19,214 nucleotides of DNA from contig CAKSEO010000046.1 in the NCBI GenBank assembly GCA_934446565.1, positions 1 to 19,214 of the forward strand. Direction: 5' to 3'. Below, one piece after another: positions 1 through 6,986 of this stretch. The notes under the pieces were generated by a model, which was given only the letters and a program-made list of their open reading frames with translations, was not told the DNA's origin and searched no databases. This DNA is from an uncultured Oscillospiraceae bacterium (GTDB lineage Bacteria; Bacillota; Clostridia; Oscillospirales; Ruminococcaceae). Both the position numbers and the translations under genes were made by a program. The first letter of the stretch is position 1; each line of letters starts with the position of its first letter.

Positions 1-23
1 AACGTCAGGAATTTGATAAAGAC

Positions 24-221
24 TGTGGGGGAAAACTCTTGTTTTCCCCCACACCCCTTTAGCGCTTTTGAATCGTTAAGCCGTGCTACGCACGGAGTAA
101 CCGCACTTCGTGCGGAGTTTTTCGCCTACGGCGACGAGGGCTCTGCCCTCGACTCGCAAGGGGGGCGCGCCCCCCTTGACTCCCAATTGGGGGTTGCAGT
201 AAATTATACAGTTCCTGCAAC
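24..221. repeat. Array of short perfect palindromes downstream of the PP2C gene
   Basis: Positions 1-250 have no credible gene. They carry a chain of hairpins: 13-bp stem 24-36/41-53 (loop TCTT); 6-bp stems 81-86/90-95 and 101-106/110-115; 5-bp stem 122-126/130-134; 7-bp stem 135-141/145-151; a perfect 22-bp palindrome 157-178 built on GGGGGGCGCGCCCCCC; palindrome 182-191; and a 7-bp stem 193-199/215-221 (GTTGCAG/CTGCAAC). Four consecutive hairpins have 3-nt loops (TAC, TTC, TAC, TCT). The spacer GACTC occurs at 151-155 and 178-182, 27 bp apart. TATAATTTA-type stretches near 200-208 and 224-232 are direct repeats. The array may terminate or protect the PP2C transcript, but no hairpin has a convincing U-tract. 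A dispersed palindromic repeat family is an inference. Confidence 0.75.
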
Positions 222-250
222 GTTAAATTATAGTTTCCCCAACATTCCGA

Positions 251-1042
251 TCAACTGCCAGCCCGTATCACCGCGACCGAAATATCATCGCGGCTACCTG
301 CGACCGAACGCTCCCGCAGGTGCTCCGAAAGAGCCGGGATATCCTGCTGCGAAAGTCTGGAGGTTCTCCCTGCAAATCTCAACAGGTCATCCCTGCTGAG
401 AAATGAATTAATAAGCCCGTCGCTTGACAACGTGACGCTGCATATCCCGACCTCCCGCCAGAAGCTGCGGAAACTGTTTATCGCATCGCCATCGCACAGC
501 GAGGTCGTGAGATTGCCGACAAGCCTGTCGTCCTCCGGCATTGGGAATTCCATGCCGAGTTCGGTTTCCAGCGTGAATGTCCCGTCGCCTATCTGTAGTC
601 CGAAAACCCCGTCCCGGTCAACCGCGGCAAGTATCAGGGTCGCTCCGTACATCACTTCCGGCTGTAAACCGCCGTATCTTTCACTTATCTCAAGCTCCTG
701 CGAAGTAAGCGGTGAAAATCTTAGATGTGCGGCTATCTCATCGTTCCAGCCGCAGATAATGTTGCCTGCAATACGCCGTGCAGCCTCCCTGGGGTCGTTA
801 GAAAACACCGCGCCAAGGCTGCCGTTGCGCTCGCAGAAATCCGTCAGAGAACGCAAAGCCACCCTGGCCGCCATCTCGCTGCCGGACGCGCTGCGGAAAT
901 GTTTCTCACTGCCGTGCCCATCGGACACTGCGGCGACCGCGAGCGTATCTGTTATAAGCACTCTGGCACTGTCCTGGCATGGAGTCCCCGAATCCTCGTG
1001 AGAAGCTCCCCTGACCGATACAGCAAAGCCGCTGAACTGCAT
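251..1042 (-). CDS. PP2C-family serine/threonine protein phosphatase
   Basis: A 263-residue cytoplasmic protein predicted to remove phosphate from Ser/Thr residues using two metal ions. The PP2C signature is visible in order: VSDGHG with D41, G42, H43 (motif around 39-44), YGAT at 132-135, IGDG at 151-154, SSDG at 206-209 and RDD at 251-253, where the acidic residues are the usual metal ligands. An early acidic residue also fits (SHEDSGTPCQD, about 14-24). No signal peptide or membrane segment is seen. Length fits the compact PP2C_2 type. Its ATG shares one base with the stop codon of the upstream VWA gene (TAATG), so the two are translationally coupled and probably act together. VWA-PP2C pairs are known from TerY-type signalling modules, usually with a kinase; none is present in this window. 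The substrate is unknown. Confidence 0.9.
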   Translation of the reverse strand: MQFSGFAVSVRGASHEDSGTPCQDSARVLITDTLAVAAVSDGHGSEKHFRSASGSEMAARVALRSLTDFCERNGSLGAVFSNDPREAARRIAGNIICGWNDEIAAHLRFSPLTSQELEISERYGGLQPEVMYGATLILAAVDRDGVFGLQIGDGTFTLETELGMEFPMPEDDRLVGNLTTSLCDGDAINSFRSFWREVGICSVTLSSDGLINSFLSRDDLLRFAGRTSRLSQQDIPALSEHLRERSVAGSRDDISVAVIRAGS

Positions 1043-1779
1043 TACCAGCCAGCCTCGATATCGGCGCTTATCTCGTCGCTGTCAGCGAACTCGCGTATCT
1101 GCTCTGCTGCGGCCTGCTGCTTTGTCCGCATATCATCTTCAGATTCGGCAAGGCGAACGCTGCGGCTGCCTATCTGCGATGATGTGACTGCAACGAACTT
1201 TATCAGCTTCGCGAGGGCTTCGCCGTTGTGAGCTGTGACAACACTGTCCGGGTCACCGGTGAACCGTGCAAGGATATCGTGGTCGGCGTCCTCGCCGATA
1301 GCCACTGCCGCCTTTATGCCGTTGGAATACCAGCGATTCTTCGACAGAATATCCAGTCCCTTTTCGTAGTTGTCCGTGGGATATCCGTCCGACATCAGGA
1401 TCATTACCGGAGCGAACGAAAGGCTCGGCGACTTCATGAACTCGTTCCTCGAGAGCTTGGCTGCAAGCTCTGTCAGTGCGCTGCCGAGGTCGGTGACGTT
1501 CTCTGCGTCAAGCGGTTTCCACTCGAATTCATCTATGGATACCGGCTCGTCGTACATCCACTCGCAGCCGCCGGAAAACTTCAGCACGGCGAGCTTTATA
1601 TCGGCGTCCGCGCCGCCTATGCCCTTTATCTCTGGGATAAGCTCCTCCATAACAGAATTCACAGTGCCTATCTTGCTGCCGCCCATACTGCCGGAGCAGT
1701 CGATGAGGAAAAACAGCACCATAGACTTCTTGGCGATCTCTTCCGCGTCGTCAAAAGGATTAACGGGTGTATCTGACAT
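1042..1779 (-). CDS. VWA (von Willebrand factor A) domain protein, TerY-like
   Basis: A 245-residue soluble protein that is almost entirely one VWA domain. The metal-ion-dependent adhesion site is complete: DCSGSM with D27, S29 and S31, a Thr at about T96 (VTDLGSAL), and the SDG at 130-132 followed by YPTD. Such domains bind a divalent metal and a protein ligand. There is no signal peptide or transmembrane helix, so it acts in the cytoplasm. The C-terminal 50 residues (about 195-245) are charged and likely helical. The gene starts after AGGAGGGGAACATT-ATG and has its own consensus promoter at 1818-1846. The stop codon overlaps the start of the PP2C gene, suggesting the VWA protein scaffolds or targets the phosphatase. 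TerY family membership is by general architecture only. Confidence 0.88.
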   Translation of the reverse strand: MSDTPVNPFDDAEEIAKKSMVLFFLIDCSGSMGGSKIGTVNSVMEELIPEIKGIGGADADIKLAVLKFSGGCEWMYDEPVSIDEFEWKPLDAENVTDLGSALTELAAKLSRNEFMKSPSLSFAPVMILMSDGYPTDNYEKGLDILSKNRWYSNGIKAAVAIGEDADHDILARFTGDPDSVVTAHNGEALAKLIKFVAVTSSQIGSRSVRLAESEDDMRTKQQAAAEQIREFADSDEISADIEAGW

Positions 1780-1817
1780 AATGTTCCCCTCCTGATAAAT
1801 ATAACTATCCTGTATTC

Positions 1818-1846
1818 ATTATATCATCACGCAGGGGAATTGTCAA
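1818..1846 (-). promoter_or_regulatory. Consensus sigma-A promoter for the VWA-PP2C operon
   Basis: On the minus strand TTGACA (1846-1841) and TATAAT (1823-1818) are separated by exactly 17 bp, matching the consensus perfectly. Transcription should start near 1811, leaving a leader of about 32 nt before the ATG at 1779. The -35 hexamer is one arm of a 6-bp inverted repeat (1841-1846 TGTCAA and 1852-1857 TTGACA, 5-nt spacer), which could be a protein-binding site or simply part of the weak end of the amidase transcript. Confidence 0.85.
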
Positions 1847-1860
1847 TCATCTTGACATAA

Positions 1861-2643
1861 TCATTCCGCCGTGATATTATTATATTCAGTAATGAGCGCG
1901 GCTTCCTCGTCAGACCAGGCGTTTTCCGGCTGCTCAGATACCGCGTCCACATACTCCAGTATGCCGCTGTAGATGGTGAATGCAAGCTGCTGCTGATATT
2001 CTTCAGTGGCGAGCTTCGCTTCCTCCTCCGGATTGGAGAGAAATCCGCACTCTATCATCAGCGACGGATTCTTGTTGGATTTCAGCAGGAACAGTTCGTC
2101 GCCGGAAAGCTTTATCTCACGGTCGTTGCCCGGCTGGAGCTGCGCGAAACGCGCCTGCATTATCTGCGCCAGCGTTCGGTTGTCGGGATTGTTGTTATTA
2201 TAGAACATCTGCCCTCCGAAGTACTGAGGGTCGGTGTAGTTGTTCTGATGAATGCAAAGGAATATGCTGTCGGGATAGCTCTGTATTATCTCTAGCCGGT
2301 TATCCATGTCGGACAGCTTCTGGTTTCGTATCCCCTCAACGCCGGGATCGTATATCGATATATCCTCGTCCCGGGTCAGCACCGTGCGGAATCCGGAAAG
2401 CTCCAACAGCTGCCGGAGATGCTTCACGACTGAAAGGTTGACGTCCTTTTCGAGCACTCCGCTCTTGCCGACAGCGCCGCTGTCAAGGCCTCCGTGACCG
2501 GCGTCCAAAACGATGATCGGGCGCTCCTCAACGTCCGCGGAGGTGGGTATGGCGCTGTCAGTCACCCTCGCGCACACTGCTAGAAAAGCAAAGATACCCA
2601 ACATACATGCGGAAAATCTGAAAGTTTTTTTGTTGAATTTCAT
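1861..2643 (-). CDS. N-acetylmuramoyl-L-alanine amidase (Amidase_3, CwlD-like)
   Basis: A 260-residue zinc amidase that cleaves the bond between N-acetylmuramic acid and L-alanine in peptidoglycan. Residues 1-30 form an N-terminal signal or anchor (KK then a hydrophobic run about 10-24), placing the enzyme outside the membrane. The Amidase_3 zinc site is intact: H50 in VLDAGHGG, E65 in GVLEKDVNL, H132 in CIHQN, with catalytic E198 in MIECGF. The size and single-domain layout fit CwlD-type enzymes, which in spore formers act on spore cortex. A vegetative cell-wall role is equally possible. The C-terminal tail (about 233-260) is acidic and not part of the catalytic fold. The gene is divergent from radA. 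GGGGGT about 10 nt upstream is a plausible ribosome binding site. Confidence 0.92.
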   Translation of the reverse strand: MKFNKKTFRFSACMLGIFAFLAVCARVTDSAIPTSADVEERPIIVLDAGHGGLDSGAVGKSGVLEKDVNLSVVKHLRQLLELSGFRTVLTRDEDISIYDPGVEGIRNQKLSDMDNRLEIIQSYPDSIFLCIHQNNYTDPQYFGGQMFYNNNNPDNRTLAQIMQARFAQLQPGNDREIKLSGDELFLLKSNKNPSLMIECGFLSNPEEEAKLATEEYQQQLAFTIYSGILEYVDAVSEQPENAWSDEEAALITEYNNITAE

Positions 2644-2656
2644 TTCGAATACCCCC

Positions 2657-2677
2657 GGACAAATTCTCTATTTGTCC
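2657..2677. promoter_or_regulatory. Inverted repeat just upstream of the amidase start
   Basis: GGACAAAT (2657-2664) and ATTTGTCC (2670-2677) form a perfect 8-bp stem with a 5-nt spacer. It starts 14 bp before the amidase ATG, next to the likely ribosome binding site, within the 150-bp divergent amidase/radA intergenic region. It could be an operator or a leader hairpin. A TATAAT-like stretch at 2752-2757 may belong to the radA promoter, but I see no good -35 box for it. Confidence 0.45.
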
Positions 2678-2793
2678 ATAAGATATGAGCAAGTCCCGGT
2701 AAATATGACTAGGGATATTCCGAAAAACGCAAAGCGCAACAGAAATAGTCGTATAATTATGCTCATCTGAACATCCACAGAAAAGGAGAAAAT

Positions 2794-4176
2794 ATGGCAA
2801 AACCAAAAACCGTATTCGTTTGCAGCGAATGCGGACAGGAATACTCAAAATGGAACGGCATGTGCACCGCCTGCGGCAGCTGGAACACCATCGAAGAAGC
2901 AGAGCCTGCCCCGGTCATCGGCGGAAAGTACTCCGCGCCGATAGGCGAGCTGAAATTCAGCCCTATCGGCGATGTAGACTGCGACGATGAGATACGCTAC
3001 GGCACGGGGAGCTCCGAGCTTGACAGGGTGCTTGGCGGCGGTCTGGTGAAAGGCTCGCTGGTGCTAATCGGCGGCGACCCGGGTATCGGTAAATCCACGC
3101 TGCTGCTGCAGATCTGCGGTTTCATGGGAGCAGAGCACACGATACTCTATGTTTCCGGCGAGGAATCCGAGCGGCAGATAAAGCTCCGCGCCGACCGCCT
3201 GGGAGTATCTAACAGCGGACTCATGCTGGCGTCCGGCAACAACTGCGAGAGCATAATCCAGGCAGTAAAGAAAAACAAGCCGGACATTGTAATAATCGAC
3301 TCGATACAGACCATCACCTCAAGCGGGATAACCTCCTCCGCAGGAAGCGTCGTGCAGGTAAGGGAATGCACCAACGCTTTCATGCACCTCGCGAAATCCG
3401 AGGAGATACCGATATTCATAGTCAGCCACGTCAACAAGGACGGCGGAATTGCCGGACCGAAAATAATGGAGCACATCGTTGACACGGTGCTGTACTTCGA
3501 GGGAGAAAAGCAGCTCTCCTACCGCATACTGCGTGCAATAAAGAACCGTTTCGGCTCCACCAACGAAATAGGCGTATTCAACATGGACGACGACGGTCTG
3601 CACGAAGTCACAAACCCATCGGAGATGATGCTTTCCGGGCGTATCACTACAGTTTCGGGAAGCACGGTGGTCTGCACCATCGAGGGCACTCGCCCGATAC
3701 TTGCGGAGGTACAGGCGCTGGTGACGAAATCCTCGCTTTCTGCACCGCGCCGCGTCGCAACTGGTTTCGACTACAACCGGCTGTACATGATACTGGCGGT
3801 GCTGGAAAAGCGCACCGGGTTCTTCTTCGGCGGAGTGGACGTTTACATCAACATCGTCGGCGGGCTTCGCCTGGACGAGCCTGCGGCTGACCTCGCGGTA
3901 GCGATGTCGCTGTACTCCGGGCTGTGCGACAAGGTGATACCGGAAAAGCTGATGGTATTCGGCGAGGTGGGGCTCGGTGGCGAAGTCCGGGCGGCTTCAC
4001 ATGTCAGGGAGCGCGTAAAGGAGGGCGCGCGGCTTGGCTTTGAGCGGTGCATTATACCGAAGCAGAGCTTCTCATCGCTAAGCAAAAGTGAAAACTACGG
4101 AATACAGATAATCGGCGTCCGGACGCTCGAACAGGCGTTCCGCGCGATAAATGCGGATAAGGAGAATAAGCAATGA
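2794..4176 (+). CDS. radA: DNA repair protein RadA (Sms)
   Basis: A 460-residue RecA-like ATPase that promotes branch migration and processing of recombination intermediates. All RadA landmarks are present in order: an N-terminal four-cysteine zinc finger (C10, C13, C24, C27), Walker A GGDPGIGKST at 93-102, a Walker B-type strand IVIIDS around 165-170, the RadA-specific KNRFG motif at 250-254, and a C-terminal Lon-like domain with LDEPAADLAVAMSLYSG. Length matches the family. The start follows AAGGAG (2783-2788) with normal spacing. The stop codon overlaps the next start (ATGA), so the small downstream gene is co-translated. It is divergent from the amidase. Confidence 0.98.
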   Translation: MAKPKTVFVCSECGQEYSKWNGMCTACGSWNTIEEAEPAPVIGGKYSAPIGELKFSPIGDVDCDDEIRYGTGSSELDRVLGGGLVKGSLVLIGGDPGIGKSTLLLQICGFMGAEHTILYVSGEESERQIKLRADRLGVSNSGLMLASGNNCESIIQAVKKNKPDIVIIDSIQTITSSGITSSAGSVVQVRECTNAFMHLAKSEEIPIFIVSHVNKDGGIAGPKIMEHIVDTVLYFEGEKQLSYRILRAIKNRFGSTNEIGVFNMDDDGLHEVTNPSEMMLSGRITTVSGSTVVCTIEGTRPILAEVQALVTKSSLSAPRRVATGFDYNRLYMILAVLEKRTGFFFGGVDVYINIVGGLRLDEPAADLAVAMSLYSGLCDKVIPEKLMVFGEVGLGGEVRAASHVRERVKEGARLGFERCIIPKQSFSSLSKSENYGIQIIGVRTLEQAFRAINADKENKQ

Positions 4177-4343
4177 CCAACTGCGATGACTGCGTGAATT
4201 ACGTTTACGATGAGGAATGCGACTGCTGGACCTGCCTCGTGAATCTCGACGAGGACGAGATGTACCGCTTTATGTGCGGCACTAACTACAACTGTCCGTA
4301 TTACTCATCGGACGATGAGTACTCGATCGCACGCAAACAGTAA
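4173..4343 (+). CDS. Small cysteine-rich acidic protein (DUF6472-like)
   Basis: A 56-residue protein starting at the ATG that overlaps the radA stop (ATGA), with GGAG at 4161-4164 as ribosome binding site. It is acidic and has seven cysteines (C4, C7, C16, C18, C21, C35, C41) in CxxC and CxC patterns, plus the phrase NLDEDEMYRF and a NCPYY end, which I recognise as typical of the small DUF6472 family often found after radA in Clostridia. The cysteine layout suggests zinc or another metal as a fold stabiliser. No function is known. The tight overlap with radA suggests a linked role or at least shared expression; that is inference. Confidence 0.88.
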   Translation: MTNCDDCVNYVYDEECDCWTCLVNLDEDEMYRFMCGTNYNCPYYSSDDEYSIARKQ

Positions 4344-4363
4344 TTTATATCACAAGCTAGCAA

Positions 4364-4390
4364 AACCGCCTGGACTAGGTCCGGGCGGTT
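4364..4390 (-). terminator. Left copy of the duplicated terminator hairpin
   Basis: 12-bp stem AACCGCCTGGAC (4364-4375) / GTCCGGGCGGTT (4379-4390) with a TAG loop and one T:G pair. It is preceded by four A residues (4362-4365 region), so on the minus strand the stem is followed by a short U-run. It lacks a T-run on the plus side, where the element at 4391 begins. It is 26/27 identical to 4580-4606. Confidence 0.8.
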
Positions 4391-4579
4391 GAGACCGTCG
4401 AAAAAGTCACTAAAGTGACTTTTCCGCCGAACATCCGCCCTGCGCGCACGGTTTGTCGGCGTTGCCGACAAACCGCACACTTGTGCGGATAGAAGTGTTT
4501 TTTGCCCCGGGAAACCCGGAGCAAAAAACGGATTTCAAAAGCCCGCTTCGCGGGCAAATTCGATTTTTTCGACAAGCTG
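4391..4579. mobile_element. MITE-like non-autonomous element, 189 bp, hairpin-rich
   Basis: No gene is present. The ends carry GTCGAAAAA (4397-4405) and its perfect inverse TTTTTCGAC (4565-4573), each 6 bp in from the border. Inside are five more hairpins: 4402-4410/4415-4423, 4450-4460/4464-4474 (11 bp, loop GTT), 4473-4478/4483-4488, 4497-4511/4515-4529 (one mismatch) and 4541-4546/4550-4555 (loop TTC). It is flanked by a 27-bp direct repeat of a terminator hairpin (4364-4390 and 4580-4606), as expected of a target site duplication. Its right end (CAGCTTGTCGAAAAA on minus, 4579-4565) is identical to 19037-19051 at the end of the transposase remnant, so that IS family is the likely mobiliser. 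Confidence 0.75.
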
Positions 4580-4606
4580 AACCGCCCGGACTAGGTCCGG
4601 GCGGTT
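4580..4606 (+). terminator. Right copy of the duplicated terminator hairpin
   Basis: 12-bp perfect stem AACCGCCCGGAC (4580-4591) / GTCCGGGCGGTT (4595-4606) with a TAG loop, followed by TT and a T-rich stretch on the plus strand. It serves the plus-strand radA transcript and also lies 5 bp beyond the stop of the convergent NUDIX gene. The uninterrupted ancestor would have been one bidirectional terminator with A4 on the left and T4 on the right. Confidence 0.8.
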
Positions 4607-4611
4607 TTCAT

Positions 4612-5073
4612 TTATTCTCTGTCAACTATTGCAGTTACGCCATTTGCAGGGTTCCTTACTGCATCGAAAAGATTTTTCGGATATACCGGAATATCCGGCT
4701 CCTTGTCCGTATCCAGCCATACAAACCTTATATCCGGGCTGTCGCAGCGGATAGCGCCGTAGTCTATCTTCGAAACGTCAAACTGCTTTATCAGGTACAG
4801 AAATTCCAGCTCGTGATAGTACACTCCGTCAACCGTGAAAAACTTCTCAGCGATGGAGTACAGCCGGTCTACCTCGGCTGCAACGCCAAGCTCCTCTCTT
4901 ACCTCGCGCAGGACTGCCTCCTCGGTGGATTCGCCAAGTTTCACCCTGCCGCCAACCACCCAGTAAAACTCATGGCTGCCGTCTTTTGAAACCAGCACGC
5001 GCTTTCCGTCCGTTATCACAGCACCTACCCGCAGGTTGAACTTTCCCTGCGGCGTTTTAAATGTGCAGTCCAT
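4612..5073 (-). CDS. NUDIX hydrolase
   Basis: A 153-residue cytoplasmic hydrolase of nucleoside diphosphate-linked compounds. The NUDIX box matches the consensus GX5EX7REUXEEXGU exactly: G42, E48, R56-E57, E60-E61, G63. Length is standard for a single-domain NUDIX protein. It starts 9 bp after the pullulanase stop codon, with AGGAGG overlapping that stop, so it is the last gene of the alpha-glucan operon. The substrate cannot be read from sequence. A role on sugar nucleotides such as ADP-glucose would suit the context but is unproven; general nucleotide housecleaning is just as possible. Confidence 0.92.
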   Translation of the reverse strand: MDCTFKTPQGKFNLRVGAVITDGKRVLVSKDGSHEFYWVVGGRVKLGESTEEAVLREVREELGVAAEVDRLYSIAEKFFTVDGVYYHELEFLYLIKQFDVSKIDYGAIRCDSPDIRFVWLDTDKEPDIPVYPKNLFDAVRNPANGVTAIVDRE

Positions 5074-5082
5074 AAGCCCTCC

Positions 5083-6969
5083 TCATCTGTACTCGGCGAG
5101 GATGATACCACGCGGTGCCACACTCACAGCGCCGTCCGCGATGAACAGCGGACGCGCCCCGGCGGTGATATGGTCGGCGTACACCATCATACGCCTGCCG
5201 TTTTCGTACCTCAGCGGGTGATCGCAGGGGTTCACTATCAGCAGCAAGCCGCCAAAGTCCGCAGCGACTGCGCCGCCCTCCAGCGTTTCGAAGCGTATTT
5301 TGCGGATACTCTCCGCGTCCCTCATGCGAAGCTGCGGGAAGTGCTTCCGCGCCGCGATAATCCCGCGGTAATACTCCATCACACCACGGCGCAGAGTTAC
5401 GTCGTTCCACTTTATGGAGTTCACGCTATCCGGCGAATTGTAGCTGTCGTGGACAACGCTGCCGTCTGCGGCGGTCTTGCTGCGCAGCAGCTCCTGACCC
5501 GCCTGAATGAATGGCACTCCCTGAGACAGGAACACCAGCGCCGCCGCAAGCTTATCCGCCGCGATGATATCCGCCGCAGGAACTCCCGGCATGGAACTTC
5601 TAAGCTTATCGTAAAGCGTAAGGTTGTCGTGTGCCTCGACGTAATTCACCGACTGCTGCGGCTTATCCGTCCAGCATTCAGCGGGCGCCCTGCCGATGTC
5701 CTCACGCCAGATGCCGCCGGACATCACTGATTTTATCAGCTCCGCGCGTTCCGCAGCCCTGCCGTTTACATACCCGCAGTCCGCGTCCCAGAATACCGAG
5801 CCCTTTACGCCGTCGCGCAGGTCGTCGGAGAACATCGCAAACTCCGGAAGCTCCCGGGCGTTCATCTTCATCGCGCGCTGTTCCTCCGGGAACGGGCAGG
5901 AGCCGCCTGTCCAGCCCTCGCCGTAGAGTATCACGGAGGGATTCTCCCTGCGCAGCTCAGCGGCGGCGCGATTCAGCGTTTCAATATCCAGCAGCCCCAT
6001 CAGGTCGAACCGGAATCCGTCGATATGGTATTCCCGCGCCCAGTAAAGCAGGCTGTCTGCAATGAAACGGCTAGCCATCGCACGTTCGCTCGCGAACTCA
6101 TTTCCGCATGCCGAACCGTTGGAAAGCGTGCCGTCCTCATTGTGGCGGTAATAGTACCCCGGGACAGTTCTGTTGAACGGGGAATCCTCCGTAGCATAGG
6201 TGTGGTTGTACACCACGTCCATTATAATGCCGATACCGCGCTCGTGAGCCGCCTGTACCAACTGCTTGAACTCCCTCACGCGCACCTCGCCACGGTGCGC
6301 GTCGGTGGAATAGCTGCCCTCTGGAATGTTGTAGTTGAGCGGGTCGTAACCCCAGTTGAATCCTGCGTCAGGGTCGGTTTCATCCACCGACTGGTAATCG
6401 AATACCGGCAGCAGATGGATATGCGTTATCCCGATCTTCTTTATGTAGTCAAGCCCGATAACATCGCCAAAGCTGTTGACCGCCTTTTCGCAGAACGCGC
6501 CGAACTTCCCGCGCAGCGTGAATTTGCCGCTCTCGTCGGAGGAAAAATCCCTCACATGCAGTTCGTAAATAACCGCATCCGTGTAGTCGCGGAGCGTTAC
6601 TTTCCGGTCCTGCTCCCAGCCCTCCGGGTCGGTGGAACGGAGGTCCAGCACCATTCCGCGCTTTCCGTTAGCGCCGGCGCTCCGGGCGTAGATATCTATA
6701 GTTTCGTAGACGTTGCCGCCCCGGGTAAACGCGTAGGTGTAATACACGCCGTTCAGGTCGCCGGGGATATCGGCTTTCCACACGCCGTTTTCGCAGCGCA
6801 TTTTCTCGGTGCGGAACGGCTGCGGCTCAGAATCGTCGTGATAGAGCCGCAGCTCCGCTCCCTCCGAATCCGGCGACCAGACCGCAAATCTGGTCGTTTC
6901 CGGCGACCAGACCGCGCCTAATTCCCCGCTGTATGCGCATTCCCTGTCGAGGTTCTCAAAATCGTTCAT
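5083..6969 (-). CDS. pulA: Type I pullulanase (GH13 debranching enzyme)
   Basis: Hydrolyses alpha-1,6 branches in maltodextrin or glycogen. Numbering here is from the upstream ATG at 6990. An N-terminal CBM48-like domain (about 25-115) precedes the GH13 barrel. The pullulanase hallmark FNWGYDPLNYNIPEGSYSTD lies at 211-230. GH13 regions: DVVYNHT 258-264, GFRFDLMG with nucleophile D329, YGEGW with acid/base E358, and EAHDN with D455. There is no signal peptide, so it works in the cytoplasm on imported or stored glucan. I chose the ATG at 6969 because GGAG lies 10 nt ahead; the ATG at 6990 overlaps the amylase stop (ATGA) but has no visible ribosome binding site. At about 630 residues it is slightly shorter than many pullulanases but has all catalytic parts. 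Confidence 0.95.
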   Translation of the reverse strand: MNDFENLDRECAYSGELGAVWSPETTRFAVWSPDSEGAELRLYHDDSEPQPFRTEKMRCENGVWKADIPGDLNGVYYTYAFTRGGNVYETIDIYARSAGANGKRGMVLDLRSTDPEGWEQDRKVTLRDYTDAVIYELHVRDFSSDESGKFTLRGKFGAFCEKAVNSFGDVIGLDYIKKIGITHIHLLPVFDYQSVDETDPDAGFNWGYDPLNYNIPEGSYSTDAHRGEVRVREFKQLVQAAHERGIGIIMDVVYNHTYATEDSPFNRTVPGYYYRHNEDGTLSNGSACGNEFASERAMASRFIADSLLYWAREYHIDGFRFDLMGLLDIETLNRAAAELRRENPSVILYGEGWTGGSCPFPEEQRAMKMNARELPEFAMFSDDLRDGVKGSVFWDADCGYVNGRAAERAELIKSVMSGGIWREDIGRAPAECWTDKPQQSVNYVEAHDNLTLYDKLRSSMPGVPAADIIAADKLAAALVFLSQGVPFIQAGQELLRSKTAADGSVVHDSYNSPDSVNSIKWNDVTLRRGVMEYYRGIIAARKHFPQLRMRDAESIRKIRFETLEGGAVAADFGGLLLIVNPCDHPLRYENGRRMMVYADHITAGARPLFIADGAVSVAPRGIILAEYR

Positions 6970-6986
6970 ATCATCAATACTCCAAA

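Noticed and set aside
24..221. CRISPR array
   Set aside because: The palindromes differ from one another, there are no regular unique spacers of 30 bp or so and no cas genes.
13..399. Plus-strand open frame over the palindromic array
   Set aside because: The translation follows palindromic DNA and then runs antisense to the PP2C gene; no start signal or domain.
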